This document shows positions 33,829 through 41,387 of a DNA stretch of 64,000 bases, one piece after another (position 1 is the stretch's first letter; every line of letters starts with the position of its first letter). Both the position numbers and the translations under genes were made by a program. Source of the stretch: Oscillospiraceae bacterium. GTDB lineage: Bacteria > Bacillota > Clostridia > Oscillospirales > Acutalibacteraceae. Below the pieces are notes generated by a model. It made no database searches. It was not told where the DNA came from and saw only the letters and a list, made by a program, of their open reading frames with translations. The stretch lies in assembly GCA_015066635.1 (NCBI GenBank), contig SVOA01000002.1, forward strand, positions 62,001 to 126,000, given 5' to 3'.

Positions 33829-34257
33829 TCAGATTTGATAATCTGCCGATGTTTCGGGATTCAGCAGGTCTTTGAGAGTTACGGAATAAAGATAATTATT
33901 TATTATCGTATTAAGGTTTTCCCACATAGGCAGCGTCTTGCACTCCGAAGCCTTACTGCAGGTGTTGGGAGTTGAGTCAAGGCAGGCAACGGGAGCAAGA
34001 GAGCCCTCCGTCAGTTTTAAAATCTCGCCTACCGAATATTCCTCGGGCTTACGGGAAAGGCAGTATCCGCCTTTTTTTCCGCGCAGGGAATAAACAAGTC
34101 CTGCGCGCGCAAGTATTACAATAATGCTCTCGAGGTATTTCTCGCTGATTTCCTGCTCCCTGGCAACCGTCTGCAAAGGGACAAGCTTGCCCTCCTCCTT
34201 CTCGGCAAGAGAGAGCATAACTCTGAGCGCATAACGTCCTTTGGTTGATATGAGCAT
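33829..34257 (-). CDS. Rrf2-family transcriptional regulator with IscR-like cysteines
   Basis: A 142-residue winged-helix regulator (STKGRYALRVMLSLAE start, then the recognition region ISEKYLESIIVILARAGLV and GKKGGYCLSR). Three cysteines, C92, C100 and C106 (C-x7-C-x5-C), lie where IscR carries its Fe-S cluster (C92, C98, C104). CymR, the B. subtilis cysteine regulator of the same family, lacks this cluster. It sits directly upstream of metY-cysK and has a related operator on its own promoter, so it most likely represses that operon and itself. The signal could be Fe-S status, cysteine or sulfide. Confidence 0.88.
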   Translation of the reverse strand: MLISTKGRYALRVMLSLAEKEEGKLVPLQTVAREQEISEKYLESIIVILARAGLVYSLRGKKGGYCLSRKPEEYSVGEILKLTEGSLAPVACLDSTPNTCSKASECKTLPMWENLNTIINNYLYSVTLKDLLNPETSADYQI

Positions 34258-34282
34258 ACAAACACCTCGTTTCTTTATTAAA

Positions 34283-34299
34283 CCTATTATAACACTCGG
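34283..34299. promoter_or_regulatory. Operator C (CCTA-N9-CGG type) over the rrf2 -10 box
   Basis: Plus-strand CCTATTATAACACTCGG, matching the CCTA-N9-TAGG pattern at seven of eight defined positions. It overlaps the rrf2 -10 element and would give autoregulation. Confidence 0.55.
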
Positions 34300-34314
34300 T
34301 TAATATTTTTTCAA
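34286..34314 (-). promoter_or_regulatory. rrf2 promoter
   Basis: Minus-strand TTGAAA, 17 bases, TATAAT. An ACGAGGTG site precedes the ATG at 34257. Confidence 0.75.
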
Positions 34315-34318
34315 CAGT

Positions 34319-34343
34319 AAAGGCAGAAACAAATTCTGCCTTT
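34319..34343 (-). terminator. Terminator after the diacylglycerol kinase gene
   Basis: A ten-pair stem AAAGGCAGAA/TTCTGCCTTT with loop ACAAA, 11 bases after the stop. The T run is short. Confidence 0.6.
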
Positions 34344-34353
34344 AAAATATGTA

Positions 34354-35289
34354 TTAAAGTTTACCGTTCTTTTTTCTTTCAAAATAATCTGAGGTTGACG
34401 GAATAATGAATTTACAGCCCTTTTCGATTATTTCAAAGGTTGACTCGGTTACTGTTTCGCATTCTCCGTCAACATTTACCGAAGCGGGCTGAGTGCTGAC
34501 TATGCGCATTTTTTTACCGTTCATATAAACAGTTTCCGCCCATGAGAGATGCTCTCCCCTCTTGTACTCTCCGACGCGCATTGCAAGCTTGACTCTGCCG
34601 AAGCCTTTTTTGACTATAACGCAATCGAGCAAACCGTCATCGGGAACCGCTTTGGGAGCGCCCATATATCCGCCGCCGTACCATCTTGAGTTGGCGCACA
34701 GCGCAAAGATGGTCTTGCCCTCATAGACAAGCTCGTCGTCAACGTAAACCTTGAAATAACTGTTGAACTTCTTTAAAAGGCAGTAGAAAAGCGAAACTGT
34801 ATAGGCAAATTCGCCGTTTACAAAAGGAAGTTTTTTTGAACTTGCCTGATTTGCGCAAACCTCCGCATCAAAGCCCATTGAACACTGATTTATCGCAACC
34901 TTATCGCCCGCTTTAATCAGGTCGAATTCGGTAACGGTTCCGCCGACCTGCGCGTCAATGTCCTGCAGTTTCTCTTTGTCGCCTATAATTCTGATGAAAT
35001 CGTTACCCGAGCCGAGAGGGATAACGCCTATACTGACATTGGGATATTTGTATGCGCCGTTAAGAACCTCATAGAGCGTGCCGTCTCCGCCGCAGGCAAA
35101 TATGCTGACCTCCTCGCCCGAAGCTCCGAGCTTATCAGAATACTGTATAGCGTCTGACGCGAATTTTGTAAGATACATTTCGGCGTCAAGCTCCTTGTGC
35201 GCGGCAATATAGCTTTCGAGTTTCGGAATAAACTCCTGCGCCGCTTTGCCTTTACCCGCATTTGAATTGACAATAAATACGTATTTCAT
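34354..35289 (-). CDS. Diacylglycerol kinase-family lipid kinase (DgkB/YegS type)
   Basis: A 311-residue lipid kinase that phosphorylates diacylglycerol or a related lipid, recycling it into phospholipid synthesis. The nucleotide site is CGGDGTLYEVLNG (about 65-77) with SNAGKGKA at the N-terminus and IPLGSGNDF following. The C-terminal domain has PDDGLLDCVIVKK and SVNVDGE. It starts 13 bases after the RNA methyltransferase gene and is co-transcribed with it. Full length. Undecaprenol or sphingoid bases cannot be excluded as substrates. Confidence 0.88.
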   Translation of the reverse strand: MKYVFIVNSNAGKGKAAQEFIPKLESYIAAHKELDAEMYLTKFASDAIQYSDKLGASGEEVSIFACGGDGTLYEVLNGAYKYPNVSIGVIPLGSGNDFIRIIGDKEKLQDIDAQVGGTVTEFDLIKAGDKVAINQCSMGFDAEVCANQASSKKLPFVNGEFAYTVSLFYCLLKKFNSYFKVYVDDELVYEGKTIFALCANSRWYGGGYMGAPKAVPDDGLLDCVIVKKGFGRVKLAMRVGEYKRGEHLSWAETVYMNGKKMRIVSTQPASVNVDGECETVTESTFEIIEKGCKFIIPSTSDYFERKKNGKL

Positions 35290-35302
35290 TTTATATCTCC
35301 TC

Positions 35303-36418
35303 TTATTTATAGTACATATAAAGCTGACATTTTATCATACCGTTATAAAGTTTTCTGCGTTTGTCGGCGCGTCTGCCGAAAAGCTCCTCAAAGTCCTCTG
35401 AAGGACTTATAATACTGTAGCTGAAGCCATGCTTCTGAGGAAATACCCTGCCGAGTTCTTTAATAAGCGCAGAAACCTCTTTCTCATCCATCATACGCTC
35501 TCCGTACGGAGGATTGCAGATTACGGTGCCTCTGTCGGTAACGGGTTTGAAACTGCGGACGTCAGCTTTGCCGAGTCTGATGTAATCGGAAACCTCTGCT
35601 CTCTCAGCATTGTGGCGCGCTATTTCAAGAGAAGCCGAATCAATGTCCGAGCCGTATGCGGCAAAGTCGCTCTGCCTTGTTTCAAGGCTCTTTGCCCTGT
35701 CTCTCTCCTCGTCAAAGACCGCAGAATTTATCTGCTCAAAGCGCTCCGCAGAGAAGCTTCTGTGAAGTCCCGGCGCTATGTTGTGGACAAGCATGGCGCC
35801 CTCTATCAGAATTGTGCCCGAACCGCACATCGGGTCATACAGCGTGTGATACGGGCGAAGTCTTGAAAGCTTCGCCATAGCGGCAGCAAGCGTTTCCTTT
35901 AAGGGCGCTGCGTTTGCCTCGGGACGGTATCCGCGTTTGTGAAGTCCCTGCCCCGTAGTATCTATGAGCATATAGACCTGATTTTTTATAATCGAAAACT
36001 CTATCTGATGCTTTGCGCCCGTTTCCTCAAACCAGTCGATATGATAAACCGATTTCAGCCTCTCAACAACCGCCTTCTTTATAATTGACTGACAGTCGCT
36101 GACGCTGAAAAGGTCGGAATTAACGCTGTAACCCTTGACGGGAAACTCGTCGTACTCGGTAAGCCAGTTTTCCCAATCAAGCGATTTGACGCCCTGAAAA
36201 AGCTCCTCAAAGCTATGCGCCTCAAAGGAACCGACAACTATGTATATTCTCTCGCTGAAACGCGAGCAGATATTTGCCCGTGCGAGCATATTCGCGTCTC
36301 CGCAGAAAAACACTCTGCCGTTCTCCGCCGTAACATCCTGAGCTCCCATTTCGCGAAGCTCGTCGCCGACAAGTCCCTCAAGTCCGAAAATGCACGGCGC
36401 AACCATTTTAATATTCAT
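35303..36418 (-). CDS. THUMP-domain class I RNA methyltransferase (RlmL/YpsC-like)
   Basis: A 371-residue SAM-dependent methyltransferase. The N-terminal THUMP/ferredoxin-like region (about 1-155) binds RNA. The Rossmann domain has DPMCGSGTILIEGA (about 196) and the N2-guanine catalytic motif NPPYGERM (about 310). This places it with the YpsC/RlmL N-terminal group, which forms m2G in 23S rRNA or tRNA. The exact nucleotide is not determinable here. A GGAG precedes the ATG and a good promoter lies 28 bases upstream. First gene of a two-gene unit with the lipid kinase. Confidence 0.87.
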   Translation of the reverse strand: MNIKMVAPCIFGLEGLVGDELREMGAQDVTAENGRVFFCGDANMLARANICSRFSERIYIVVGSFEAHSFEELFQGVKSLDWENWLTEYDEFPVKGYSVNSDLFSVSDCQSIIKKAVVERLKSVYHIDWFEETGAKHQIEFSIIKNQVYMLIDTTGQGLHKRGYRPEANAAPLKETLAAAMAKLSRLRPYHTLYDPMCGSGTILIEGAMLVHNIAPGLHRSFSAERFEQINSAVFDEERDRAKSLETRQSDFAAYGSDIDSASLEIARHNAERAEVSDYIRLGKADVRSFKPVTDRGTVICNPPYGERMMDEKEVSALIKELGRVFPQKHGFSYSIISPSEDFEELFGRRADKRRKLYNGMIKCQLYMYYK

Positions 36419-36445
36419 TTTCTTCTCCGAAAGTTTATTTACTTA

Positions 36446-36474
36446 ATTATATAATTTATAAAAGGAAAAATCAA
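36446..36474 (-). promoter_or_regulatory. Promoter of the RNA methyltransferase-lipid kinase unit
   Basis: Minus-strand TTGATT, 17 bases, TATAAT. Confidence 0.65.
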
Positions 36475-36507
36475 GAAAATAAAAAACGGCATCTTTTGAT
36501 GCCGTTT
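36475..36507 (-). terminator. Terminator of the rplU-prp-rpmA operon
   Basis: A ten-pair stem AAACGGCATC/GATGCCGTTT with a four-base loop, followed on the minus strand by TTTATTTT. Confidence 0.9.
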
Positions 36508-36519
36508 GATATTAAACAA

Positions 36520-36804
36520 TTACTGCTCTACTGCGTAAACGCTGACCTTTTTGCGGTTCTTGTCGAGTCTCTCGAAACGAACTACGCCGTCAATCTTTGC
36601 ATAAAGCGTATCGTCAGAGCCCTTGCCTACGTTCTCGCCGGGATGAATGTGTGTGCCTCTCTGGCGAACAAGGATGTTACCTGCAGGTACAAACTGACCG
36701 TCTGCGCGCTTAACGCCAAGACGCTTTGACTCTGAGTCTCTGCCGTTCTTTGTAGAACCCATACCTTTTTTATGAGCGAACAGCTGAATGTTTATTTTAA
36801 GCAT
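36520..36804 (-). CDS. rpmA: 50S ribosomal protein L27 with Prp-cleaved N-terminal extension
   Basis: A 94-residue L27, a component of the peptidyl-transferase centre whose N-terminus reaches the P-site tRNA. The first ten residues, [10 protein letters not shown], followed by HKKG, form the Firmicutes-type propeptide that the protease Prp removes to expose the functional N-terminus. The start is ATG 36804, with GAGGTG seven bases upstream. A TTG six bases earlier is less likely. The start lies two bases past the prp stop, in the usual rplU-prp-rpmA order. Confidence 0.96.
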   Translation of the reverse strand: MLKINIQLFAHKKGMGSTKNGRDSESKRLGVKRADGQFVPAGNILVRQRGTHIHPGENVGKGSDDTLYAKIDGVVRFERLDKNRKKVSVYAVEQ

Positions 36805-36806
36805 TA

Positions 36807-37121
36807 TCAAGCACCTCTTTCAAGTATAATGTAATCGGGATACTGCTTTGCAAGTTCTTTTATGTGAAGTGCGAAGCCCTCTAAAATATCCCTTGCCTTC
36901 TCTGCCTCATCCGACCTGAGCGAAAGACTTAAACTGCCGTCTTTTTCGTTTATTACGGGATTAAGTCCGAGAATATCGGTTACCGTGTTCGCCGTCATAT
37001 AAGCTGCCGAAGAAACCGACGCGCATATTATGTCGCTGCCTGCCTCCGAGTAGCCCGAATGACCGCTCACATCAAAACCCGTAATACAACCGCCTGTACG
37101 GATGACCTTGACTTTAATCAT
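36807..37121 (-). CDS. prp: Ribosomal-processing cysteine protease Prp
   Basis: A 104-residue cysteine protease that cleaves the L27 N-terminal extension, an essential maturation step in Firmicutes. The catalytic His is in GHSGYSEAG and the Cys in DIICASVSS, at the usual spacing of about 12 residues. The start is placed at ATG 37121, five bases past the rplU stop. A TTG at 37130 overlapping rplU is the alternative. The presence of the cleavable L27 next door supports the function directly. Confidence 0.93.
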   Translation of the reverse strand: MIKVKVIRTGGCITGFDVSGHSGYSEAGSDIICASVSSAAYMTANTVTDILGLNPVINEKDGSLSLSLRSDEAEKARDILEGFALHIKELAKQYPDYIILERGA

Positions 37122-37126
37122 GGAAA

Positions 37127-37438
37127 TCAAGCGTTAATTGCGGAAATCTCAACCTTGGTGTAGGGCTGACGATGACCCATCTTGCGCTTTTCATTCTTCT
37201 TAGGCTTGTAAGTAAATACCGTGATTTTCTTACCCTTACCTGTTTTAAGCACCTTAGCGGTTACGGATGCGCCCTTAACATAGGGAGAACCTACCTTGAT
37301 ACCGTCATCAGTGCCGACTGCAAGTACCTTGTCAAAGGTTACTTCCGAGTTGTCCTCAGCGTCAAGCTTCTCTACATAAACGGTGTCGCCGTTCTGTACC
37401 TTGTACTGCTTTCCGCCTGTTACGATGATTGCGTACAT
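37127..37438 (-). CDS. rplU: 50S ribosomal protein L21
   Basis: A 103-residue L21, which binds 23S rRNA with L20. The sequence [25 protein letters not shown] and the C-terminal [12 protein letters not shown] are characteristic. It is the first gene of the L21-Prp-L27 operon and is preceded by a structured leader and a near-consensus promoter. Confidence 0.97.
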   Translation of the reverse strand: MYAIIVTGGKQYKVQNGDTVYVEKLDAEDNSEVTFDKVLAVGTDDGIKVGSPYVKGASVTAKVLKTGKGKKITVFTYKPKKNEKRKMGHRQPYTKVEISAINA

Positions 37439-37527
37439 TTTTTTACCTACCTTAATATAGTCTCGCTACTGAGGGTGGAATACTCACTTTCAGCGTGCCG
37501 GGACACACTACCCCCATATATGCGGCA
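37439..37527 (-). promoter_or_regulatory. L21 leader RNA (structured 5' region of rplU)
   Basis: About 89 bases between the start point and rplU with several helices: AATACTC/GAGTATT (37530-37536 with 37479-37485), TGCCG/CGGCA inside it, and GGGGGT that could pair with ACCCTC. This is the layout of the Firmicutes L21 leader, thought to bind L21 for autoregulation. The match to that RNA family is from memory of its form, not a search. Confidence 0.65.
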
Positions 37528-37533
37528 AAGAGT

Positions 37534-37562
37534 ATTTTAACAGAAAAGTCAAGCCTTGTCAA
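37534..37562 (-). promoter_or_regulatory. Promoter of rplU-prp-rpmA
   Basis: Minus-strand TTGACA, 17 bases, TAAAAT. Confidence 0.8.
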
Positions 37563-37579
37563 CAAGTTTTTTAACGAAT

Positions 37580-38629
37580 TTATCTGTCTTTCATATCCCG
37601 AAGCTTTTCGGGAGCTATAACTCCCCTCTCGGTAATGAAAGCCGTTATCAAAGAGCTGTCCGTAACGTCAAATGCGGGATTAAGCGCCTTTGCTTCTTTC
37701 GGGGTCATACGCTCACTGTACCACATTTCGCTGATTTCGTCGCCGTCGCGCATTTCTATTTCTATTCCGTTTCCCGTCTTTGTTCCGAAATCAACCGTTG
37801 AAAAAGGAGCGGCAACGTAAAACGGGATATTATAATGCTTTGCAATAACCGCAAGTCCCGAGGTTCCGATTTTATTGGCAGTGTCGCCGTTTTCGGCAAT
37901 TCTGTCCGCGCCCGTTATTACGGCTTCGCAAAGCCCGTGCGAGAGAACATAAGATGCCATATTGTCGCAAATAACCGTTGTGTCTATGCCCGCCTTTGCA
38001 AGCTCGTATGCCGTAAGCCTCGCTCCCTGCAAAAGAGGACGGGTTTCGTCGGCATAGACTTTAACATCTGCGCCGTTTTCCTTAAGTACATAAATCGGCG
38101 CAAGCGCCGTACCGTACTTTATGCAGGCAAGCCGTCCTGCGTTACAGTGCGTCAGAAAAGAGGTTTTTCCTTTTAAAAGTTCTGCGCCATACTCGCCTAT
38201 CTTACGGCATCTCAAAATGTCGTCGTCAAGAATTTCGAGAGCACGTTTTTTAAGGGCGGCTTTGATTTCGGGAATACTCTTTGAGAGGTTTTCCGAAAAA
38301 GTTTTTTTCATCACGTCTGCTGCCCAGAAAAGATTGACTGCCGTGGGACGCGAGGAAACAAGATAGCTGCAGTTATTTATGAAATTCTCATAAAAACTCT
38401 GCTTATCGTTTTCATGGTCCCTTGCCGAAAGCACGGAAAGCGCTATTGCCATTGAAACGCCTATGCAGGGCGCTCCTCTGAGTTTCAATTCTTTAATCGC
38501 AGCAAAAATTTCCTCTTTTTTTGTCAGCGACAGAATCACCTCCCTTGCGGGAAGTAAGGTCTGGTCTATTATAACGAGCGCTTCGTTTTCGGTATCGTAG
38601 CCCGCTGTCTGTCCTTTTAAATCAAACAT
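37580..38629 (-). CDS. mtnA: S-methyl-5-thioribose-1-phosphate isomerase
   Basis: A 349-residue eIF2B-like isomerase that turns methylthioribose-1-phosphate into methylthioribulose-1-phosphate in methionine salvage; it also accepts 5-deoxyribose-1-phosphate. Typical motifs are KLRGAPCIGV, THCNAGRLACIKYGTALAPIY (with the catalytic Cys), and GADRIAENGDTANKIGT with the catalytic Asp. The start overlaps the PNP stop by one base (TAATG). It completes a deaminase-phosphorylase-isomerase trio. The later steps of salvage (aldolase or dehydratase) are not in the window. Confidence 0.93.
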   Translation of the reverse strand: MFDLKGQTAGYDTENEALVIIDQTLLPAREVILSLTKKEEIFAAIKELKLRGAPCIGVSMAIALSVLSARDHENDKQSFYENFINNCSYLVSSRPTAVNLFWAADVMKKTFSENLSKSIPEIKAALKKRALEILDDDILRCRKIGEYGAELLKGKTSFLTHCNAGRLACIKYGTALAPIYVLKENGADVKVYADETRPLLQGARLTAYELAKAGIDTTVICDNMASYVLSHGLCEAVITGADRIAENGDTANKIGTSGLAVIAKHYNIPFYVAAPFSTVDFGTKTGNGIEIEMRDGDEISEMWYSERMTPKEAKALNPAFDVTDSSLITAFITERGVIAPEKLRDMKDR

Positions 38630-39432
38630 TATATCTCTCCGATTACCGTGTAAATAAGCTTCTGCATTTCCGCGCCCTTTCGCGCACCTGCCTCAAGGAC
38701 TTCCTCCTCGGTAAGAGGCTGAGGAAGAATTCCCGCCGCCATATTTGAAATGAGAGAAAACGCAAGTATGTTCATCTTCATATGGCTTGCGGCTATGATT
38801 TCGGGTACGGTTGACATACCGACCGCATCAGCGCCGAGAATACGAAAGGCTCTGATTTCCGCAGGTGTTTCATAGCTTGGTCCCGCAAGTCCGAGATACA
38901 CTCCCTTTTTAAGCTCTGTGCCGAGTTCTGCGGCAGTTTCAACTGCAAGCGTCTGCAAAGACGGCGTGTATGCAAAGCTCATATCAGGAAAGCGTACGCC
39001 GAGCGAATCATTGTTTTTGCCGATAAGCGGATTTGTCCCCATCAGGTTTATATGGTCTGTTATCAGCATTATGTCGCCTGCACGGAAGTCTTTATTGATT
39101 CCTCCCGAAGCGTTGGTAACTATGAGGGTTTTTGCTCCGAGTTTTTTCATAACTCTTACGGGCAGAACTATCTGCTCCATAGTATAGCCCTCGTAAAAAT
39201 GAAAGCGTCCCTGCATACAGACTATGTTTTTACCATTTATTCTGCCAAAAACGAACCTGCCCTTATGTCCCGGAGCGGTGGAAACGGGGAAGCCGTCTAT
39301 TTCGCTGTAATCCACATAGACGGGGTTTTCAATTCTGTCCGCGAGTCCGCCGAGTCCCGAGCCGAGTATAACGGCGATTTCGGGAGCTTCGGTAATTTTC
39401 GACTTTATATATTCAACTGCTCTGTCAAGCAT
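38629..39432 (-). CDS. punA: Purine-nucleoside phosphorylase (trimeric class)
   Basis: A 267-residue phosphorylase of the PNP/MTA phosphorylase family, cleaving purine nucleosides to base and (deoxy)ribose-1-phosphate. Seen are VILGSGLGGLAD (phosphate loop), GHKGRFVFG, MQGRFHFYEGY, NASGGIN and the specificity region TYETPAEIRAFRILGADAVGMSTVPE. The Glu and Asn pattern fits guanosine/inosine-type specificity (6-oxopurines). With a deaminase upstream and mtnA downstream, methylthioinosine or 5'-deoxyinosine is a likely physiological substrate. Confidence 0.9.
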   Translation of the reverse strand: MLDRAVEYIKSKITEAPEIAVILGSGLGGLADRIENPVYVDYSEIDGFPVSTAPGHKGRFVFGRINGKNIVCMQGRFHFYEGYTMEQIVLPVRVMKKLGAKTLIVTNASGGINKDFRAGDIMLITDHINLMGTNPLIGKNNDSLGVRFPDMSFAYTPSLQTLAVETAAELGTELKKGVYLGLAGPSYETPAEIRAFRILGADAVGMSTVPEIIAASHMKMNILAFSLISNMAAGILPQPLTEEEVLEAGARKGAEMQKLIYTVIGEI

Positions 39433-40723
39433 TTTCCTTTACCTCTCTTACAACCTGTCTGACGATTTCGTTACATTTTTCGCCTATTGTCTTAACGTCA
39501 ATGTACTTGTATTCTCCGTCTCTGTAAAGCACGTCGCCGTCAACCATTGTAAGCACTACGTCGCTTTTTGATGCCGAATATACTATATTATTTATAACGT
39601 CAAAATCGGGATAGAGATTGGGTTTATCCATATCTATTACGGTAAGGTCGGCGCAGAAGCCCTCCTTGATAAGTCCGCAGTCAAAACGTCCCTGCGCTCT
39701 AGCTCCGTTTACAGTAGCCATACGGAGTACCTGCCTGGGCTCAACTATGTCTGCCTGACGGCGGAATCCCTTGGGAAGAATTGAAGCGAGATACATCTCT
39801 CTGAGCATATCAAGTCCGTTGTTGCTTGACGCTGAATCCGTACCCAGCGCAACATTTACGCCGTTTCCGAGAAGTTTATATGTATCGCATACTCCGCTGC
39901 CGAGTTTCAGATTGCTCGCGGGGCACGAGGCAACGCTGACACCGTTTTTGCGGAAAATTTCAATGTCGCCGTCCTCCACCCATACGCAGTGGGCAAAAAG
40001 ACACGGTCTCTGCATAACGCCTGCGCTTTCAAAAAGCTCCGTCGGAGTTTTGCCGTACTTCTCCCTGCAACTTTCGTGCTCCGATTCCGTTTCCGAAACG
40101 TGAATATGATTCACGGTATCCATCTGCGCGGTGTATTTACCGAACTGCTCTATCATTGAGAGCTTGTTGGTGTATTCCGCGTGAAGGCACATATCGATTT
40201 TAATTCTGCCGTTTTCGGTATTGTGGTATTTTTCGTAAGCGTCGAGCGCTTCTCTTACCCTGCTGTCCTCGGTAAAGACGACATCCTCAAAAGAAGTTAT
40301 CGAGCGGCTGTAATTAACCTTGATTTTTGCCTCCTTTACCGCCTTCATAACGCCCTCGGTAAAGAAGTACATATCGGAAAAGGACGTAGTTCCCGAAGCA
40401 AGCATCTCGGCAATACTGAGCATAGTACCGAAATACGCTCTGTCAGGGTTAAGTCTGTTTTCAAAAGGAAATACCTTTTCATTAAGCCATCTTGCAAGCG
40501 GGAGATTCTCCGCATATCCGCGCAGAAGCGTCATAGGAGAATGCGTATGCGCATTGACAAAGCCCGGAAGAACAACCTTTTTGCGTCCGTCATAGACCTC
40601 TCCGAAATCTTCCGACGGCATTTCGGACGAAATATAAGCTATTTTGCCGTCTCTGACGCCGACATACATATTTTCCTCGTAATCAAAGTTTTCGTTGATT
40701 ATACCGATATTTTTAAAAAGCAT
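39425..40723 (-). CDS. mtaD: Amidohydrolase, MTA/SAH/5'-deoxyadenosine deaminase-like
   Basis: A 432-residue amidohydrolase of the 5-methylthioadenosine/S-adenosylhomocysteine deaminase group. Metal ligands are in VNAHTHSPM (HxH, about 58-60), LHAEYTNK, HIHVSETE and the Asp of LGTDSASSNNGLDM. Members hydrolyse the 6-amino group of MTA, SAH or 5'-deoxyadenosine to the inosine analogue. The next two genes, a 6-oxopurine phosphorylase and mtnA, then process the product. The start has AAGGAG upstream and follows the cyclophilin gene by 53 bases containing a hairpin. It overlaps punA by eight bases. Confidence 0.85.
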   Translation of the reverse strand: MLFKNIGIINENFDYEENMYVGVRDGKIAYISSEMPSEDFGEVYDGRKKVVLPGFVNAHTHSPMTLLRGYAENLPLARWLNEKVFPFENRLNPDRAYFGTMLSIAEMLASGTTSFSDMYFFTEGVMKAVKEAKIKVNYSRSITSFEDVVFTEDSRVREALDAYEKYHNTENGRIKIDMCLHAEYTNKLSMIEQFGKYTAQMDTVNHIHVSETESEHESCREKYGKTPTELFESAGVMQRPCLFAHCVWVEDGDIEIFRKNGVSVASCPASNLKLGSGVCDTYKLLGNGVNVALGTDSASSNNGLDMLREMYLASILPKGFRRQADIVEPRQVLRMATVNGARAQGRFDCGLIKEGFCADLTVIDMDKPNLYPDFDVINNIVYSASKSDVVLTMVDGDVLYRDGEYKYIDVKTIGEKCNEIVRQVVREVKENA

Positions 40724-40748
40724 ATTATTCTCCTTATATTTTTAAAAC

Positions 40749-40772
40749 AAGACGGCAGAATACTGCCGTCTT
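40749..40772 (-). terminator. Hairpin/terminator between cyclophilin and mtaD
   Basis: A ten-pair stem AAGACGGCAG/CTGCCGTCTT with loop AATA, followed on the minus strand by GTTTT. mtaD has no separate promoter that I can see, so this may only attenuate. Confidence 0.7.
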
Positions 40773-40776
40773 TAAA

Positions 40777-41376
40777 TTAAAGCGTTTCTACGGTAATATT
40801 CTCTATCACAACATCCTCAACAGGCTTGTTGCGTAAGAAATCAACCTTGACACCTGCAATAGCGTCAACAGTATCCATACCGTCGTAAACCTGACCGAAT
40901 ACCGAGTGATGATAGTCAAGCCACGGTGTGCCGCCGACCTTCTCATAATTTTCGATGCACTCGGTCGGATAGTATTTCTCGTCAGCCATCCTAAGCTGGT
41001 CAAGCATCTCGTCGGGAACGGACTTCGCCTGAACAATAAAGAACTGGCTTCCGTTTGTGTCGGGTCCTGCATTTGCCATACACAGTGCGCCTCTGAAATT
41101 GTGAAGCTCGGGAGTAAATTCGTCCTCGAAGCTCTCTCCCCAGATGCTCTCTCCGCCCGTACCCGTGCCTGTAGGGTCTCCGCCCTGAATCATAAAGTCA
41201 TTGATAACACGGTGGAAAATAATGCCGTTGTAGTAGCCGTTCTTTGCAAGGGTTATAAAATTCTCTACCGATTTCGGAGCAAACTGTGGGAAAAGTCTGA
41301 TTTTAATTTCCCCCATATTTGTCTTCATAATTGCAACGGTTTCGCCTTTTTCGGCAGATGAAAACTGATTAAACAT
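40777..41376 (-). CDS. Peptidyl-prolyl cis-trans isomerase, cyclophilin type
   Basis: A 199-residue cytoplasmic cyclophilin that speeds proline isomerisation in folding proteins. The catalytic Arg and surroundings are in [27 protein letters not shown], with SQFFIV and HSVFGQV completing the active site. An insertion of about 25 residues ([20 protein letters not shown]) is common to clostridial members. The ATG has AGGAGA upstream and lies 11 bases past the large ABC permease gene, so it is probably co-transcribed with that exporter. Confidence 0.93.
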   Translation of the reverse strand: MFNQFSSAEKGETVAIMKTNMGEIKIRLFPQFAPKSVENFITLAKNGYYNGIIFHRVINDFMIQGGDPTGTGTGGESIWGESFEDEFTPELHNFRGALCMANAGPDTNGSQFFIVQAKSVPDEMLDQLRMADEKYYPTECIENYEKVGGTPWLDYHHSVFGQVYDGMDTVDAIAGVKVDFLRNKPVEDVVIENITVETL

Positions 41377-41387
41377 ATTATTCTCTC

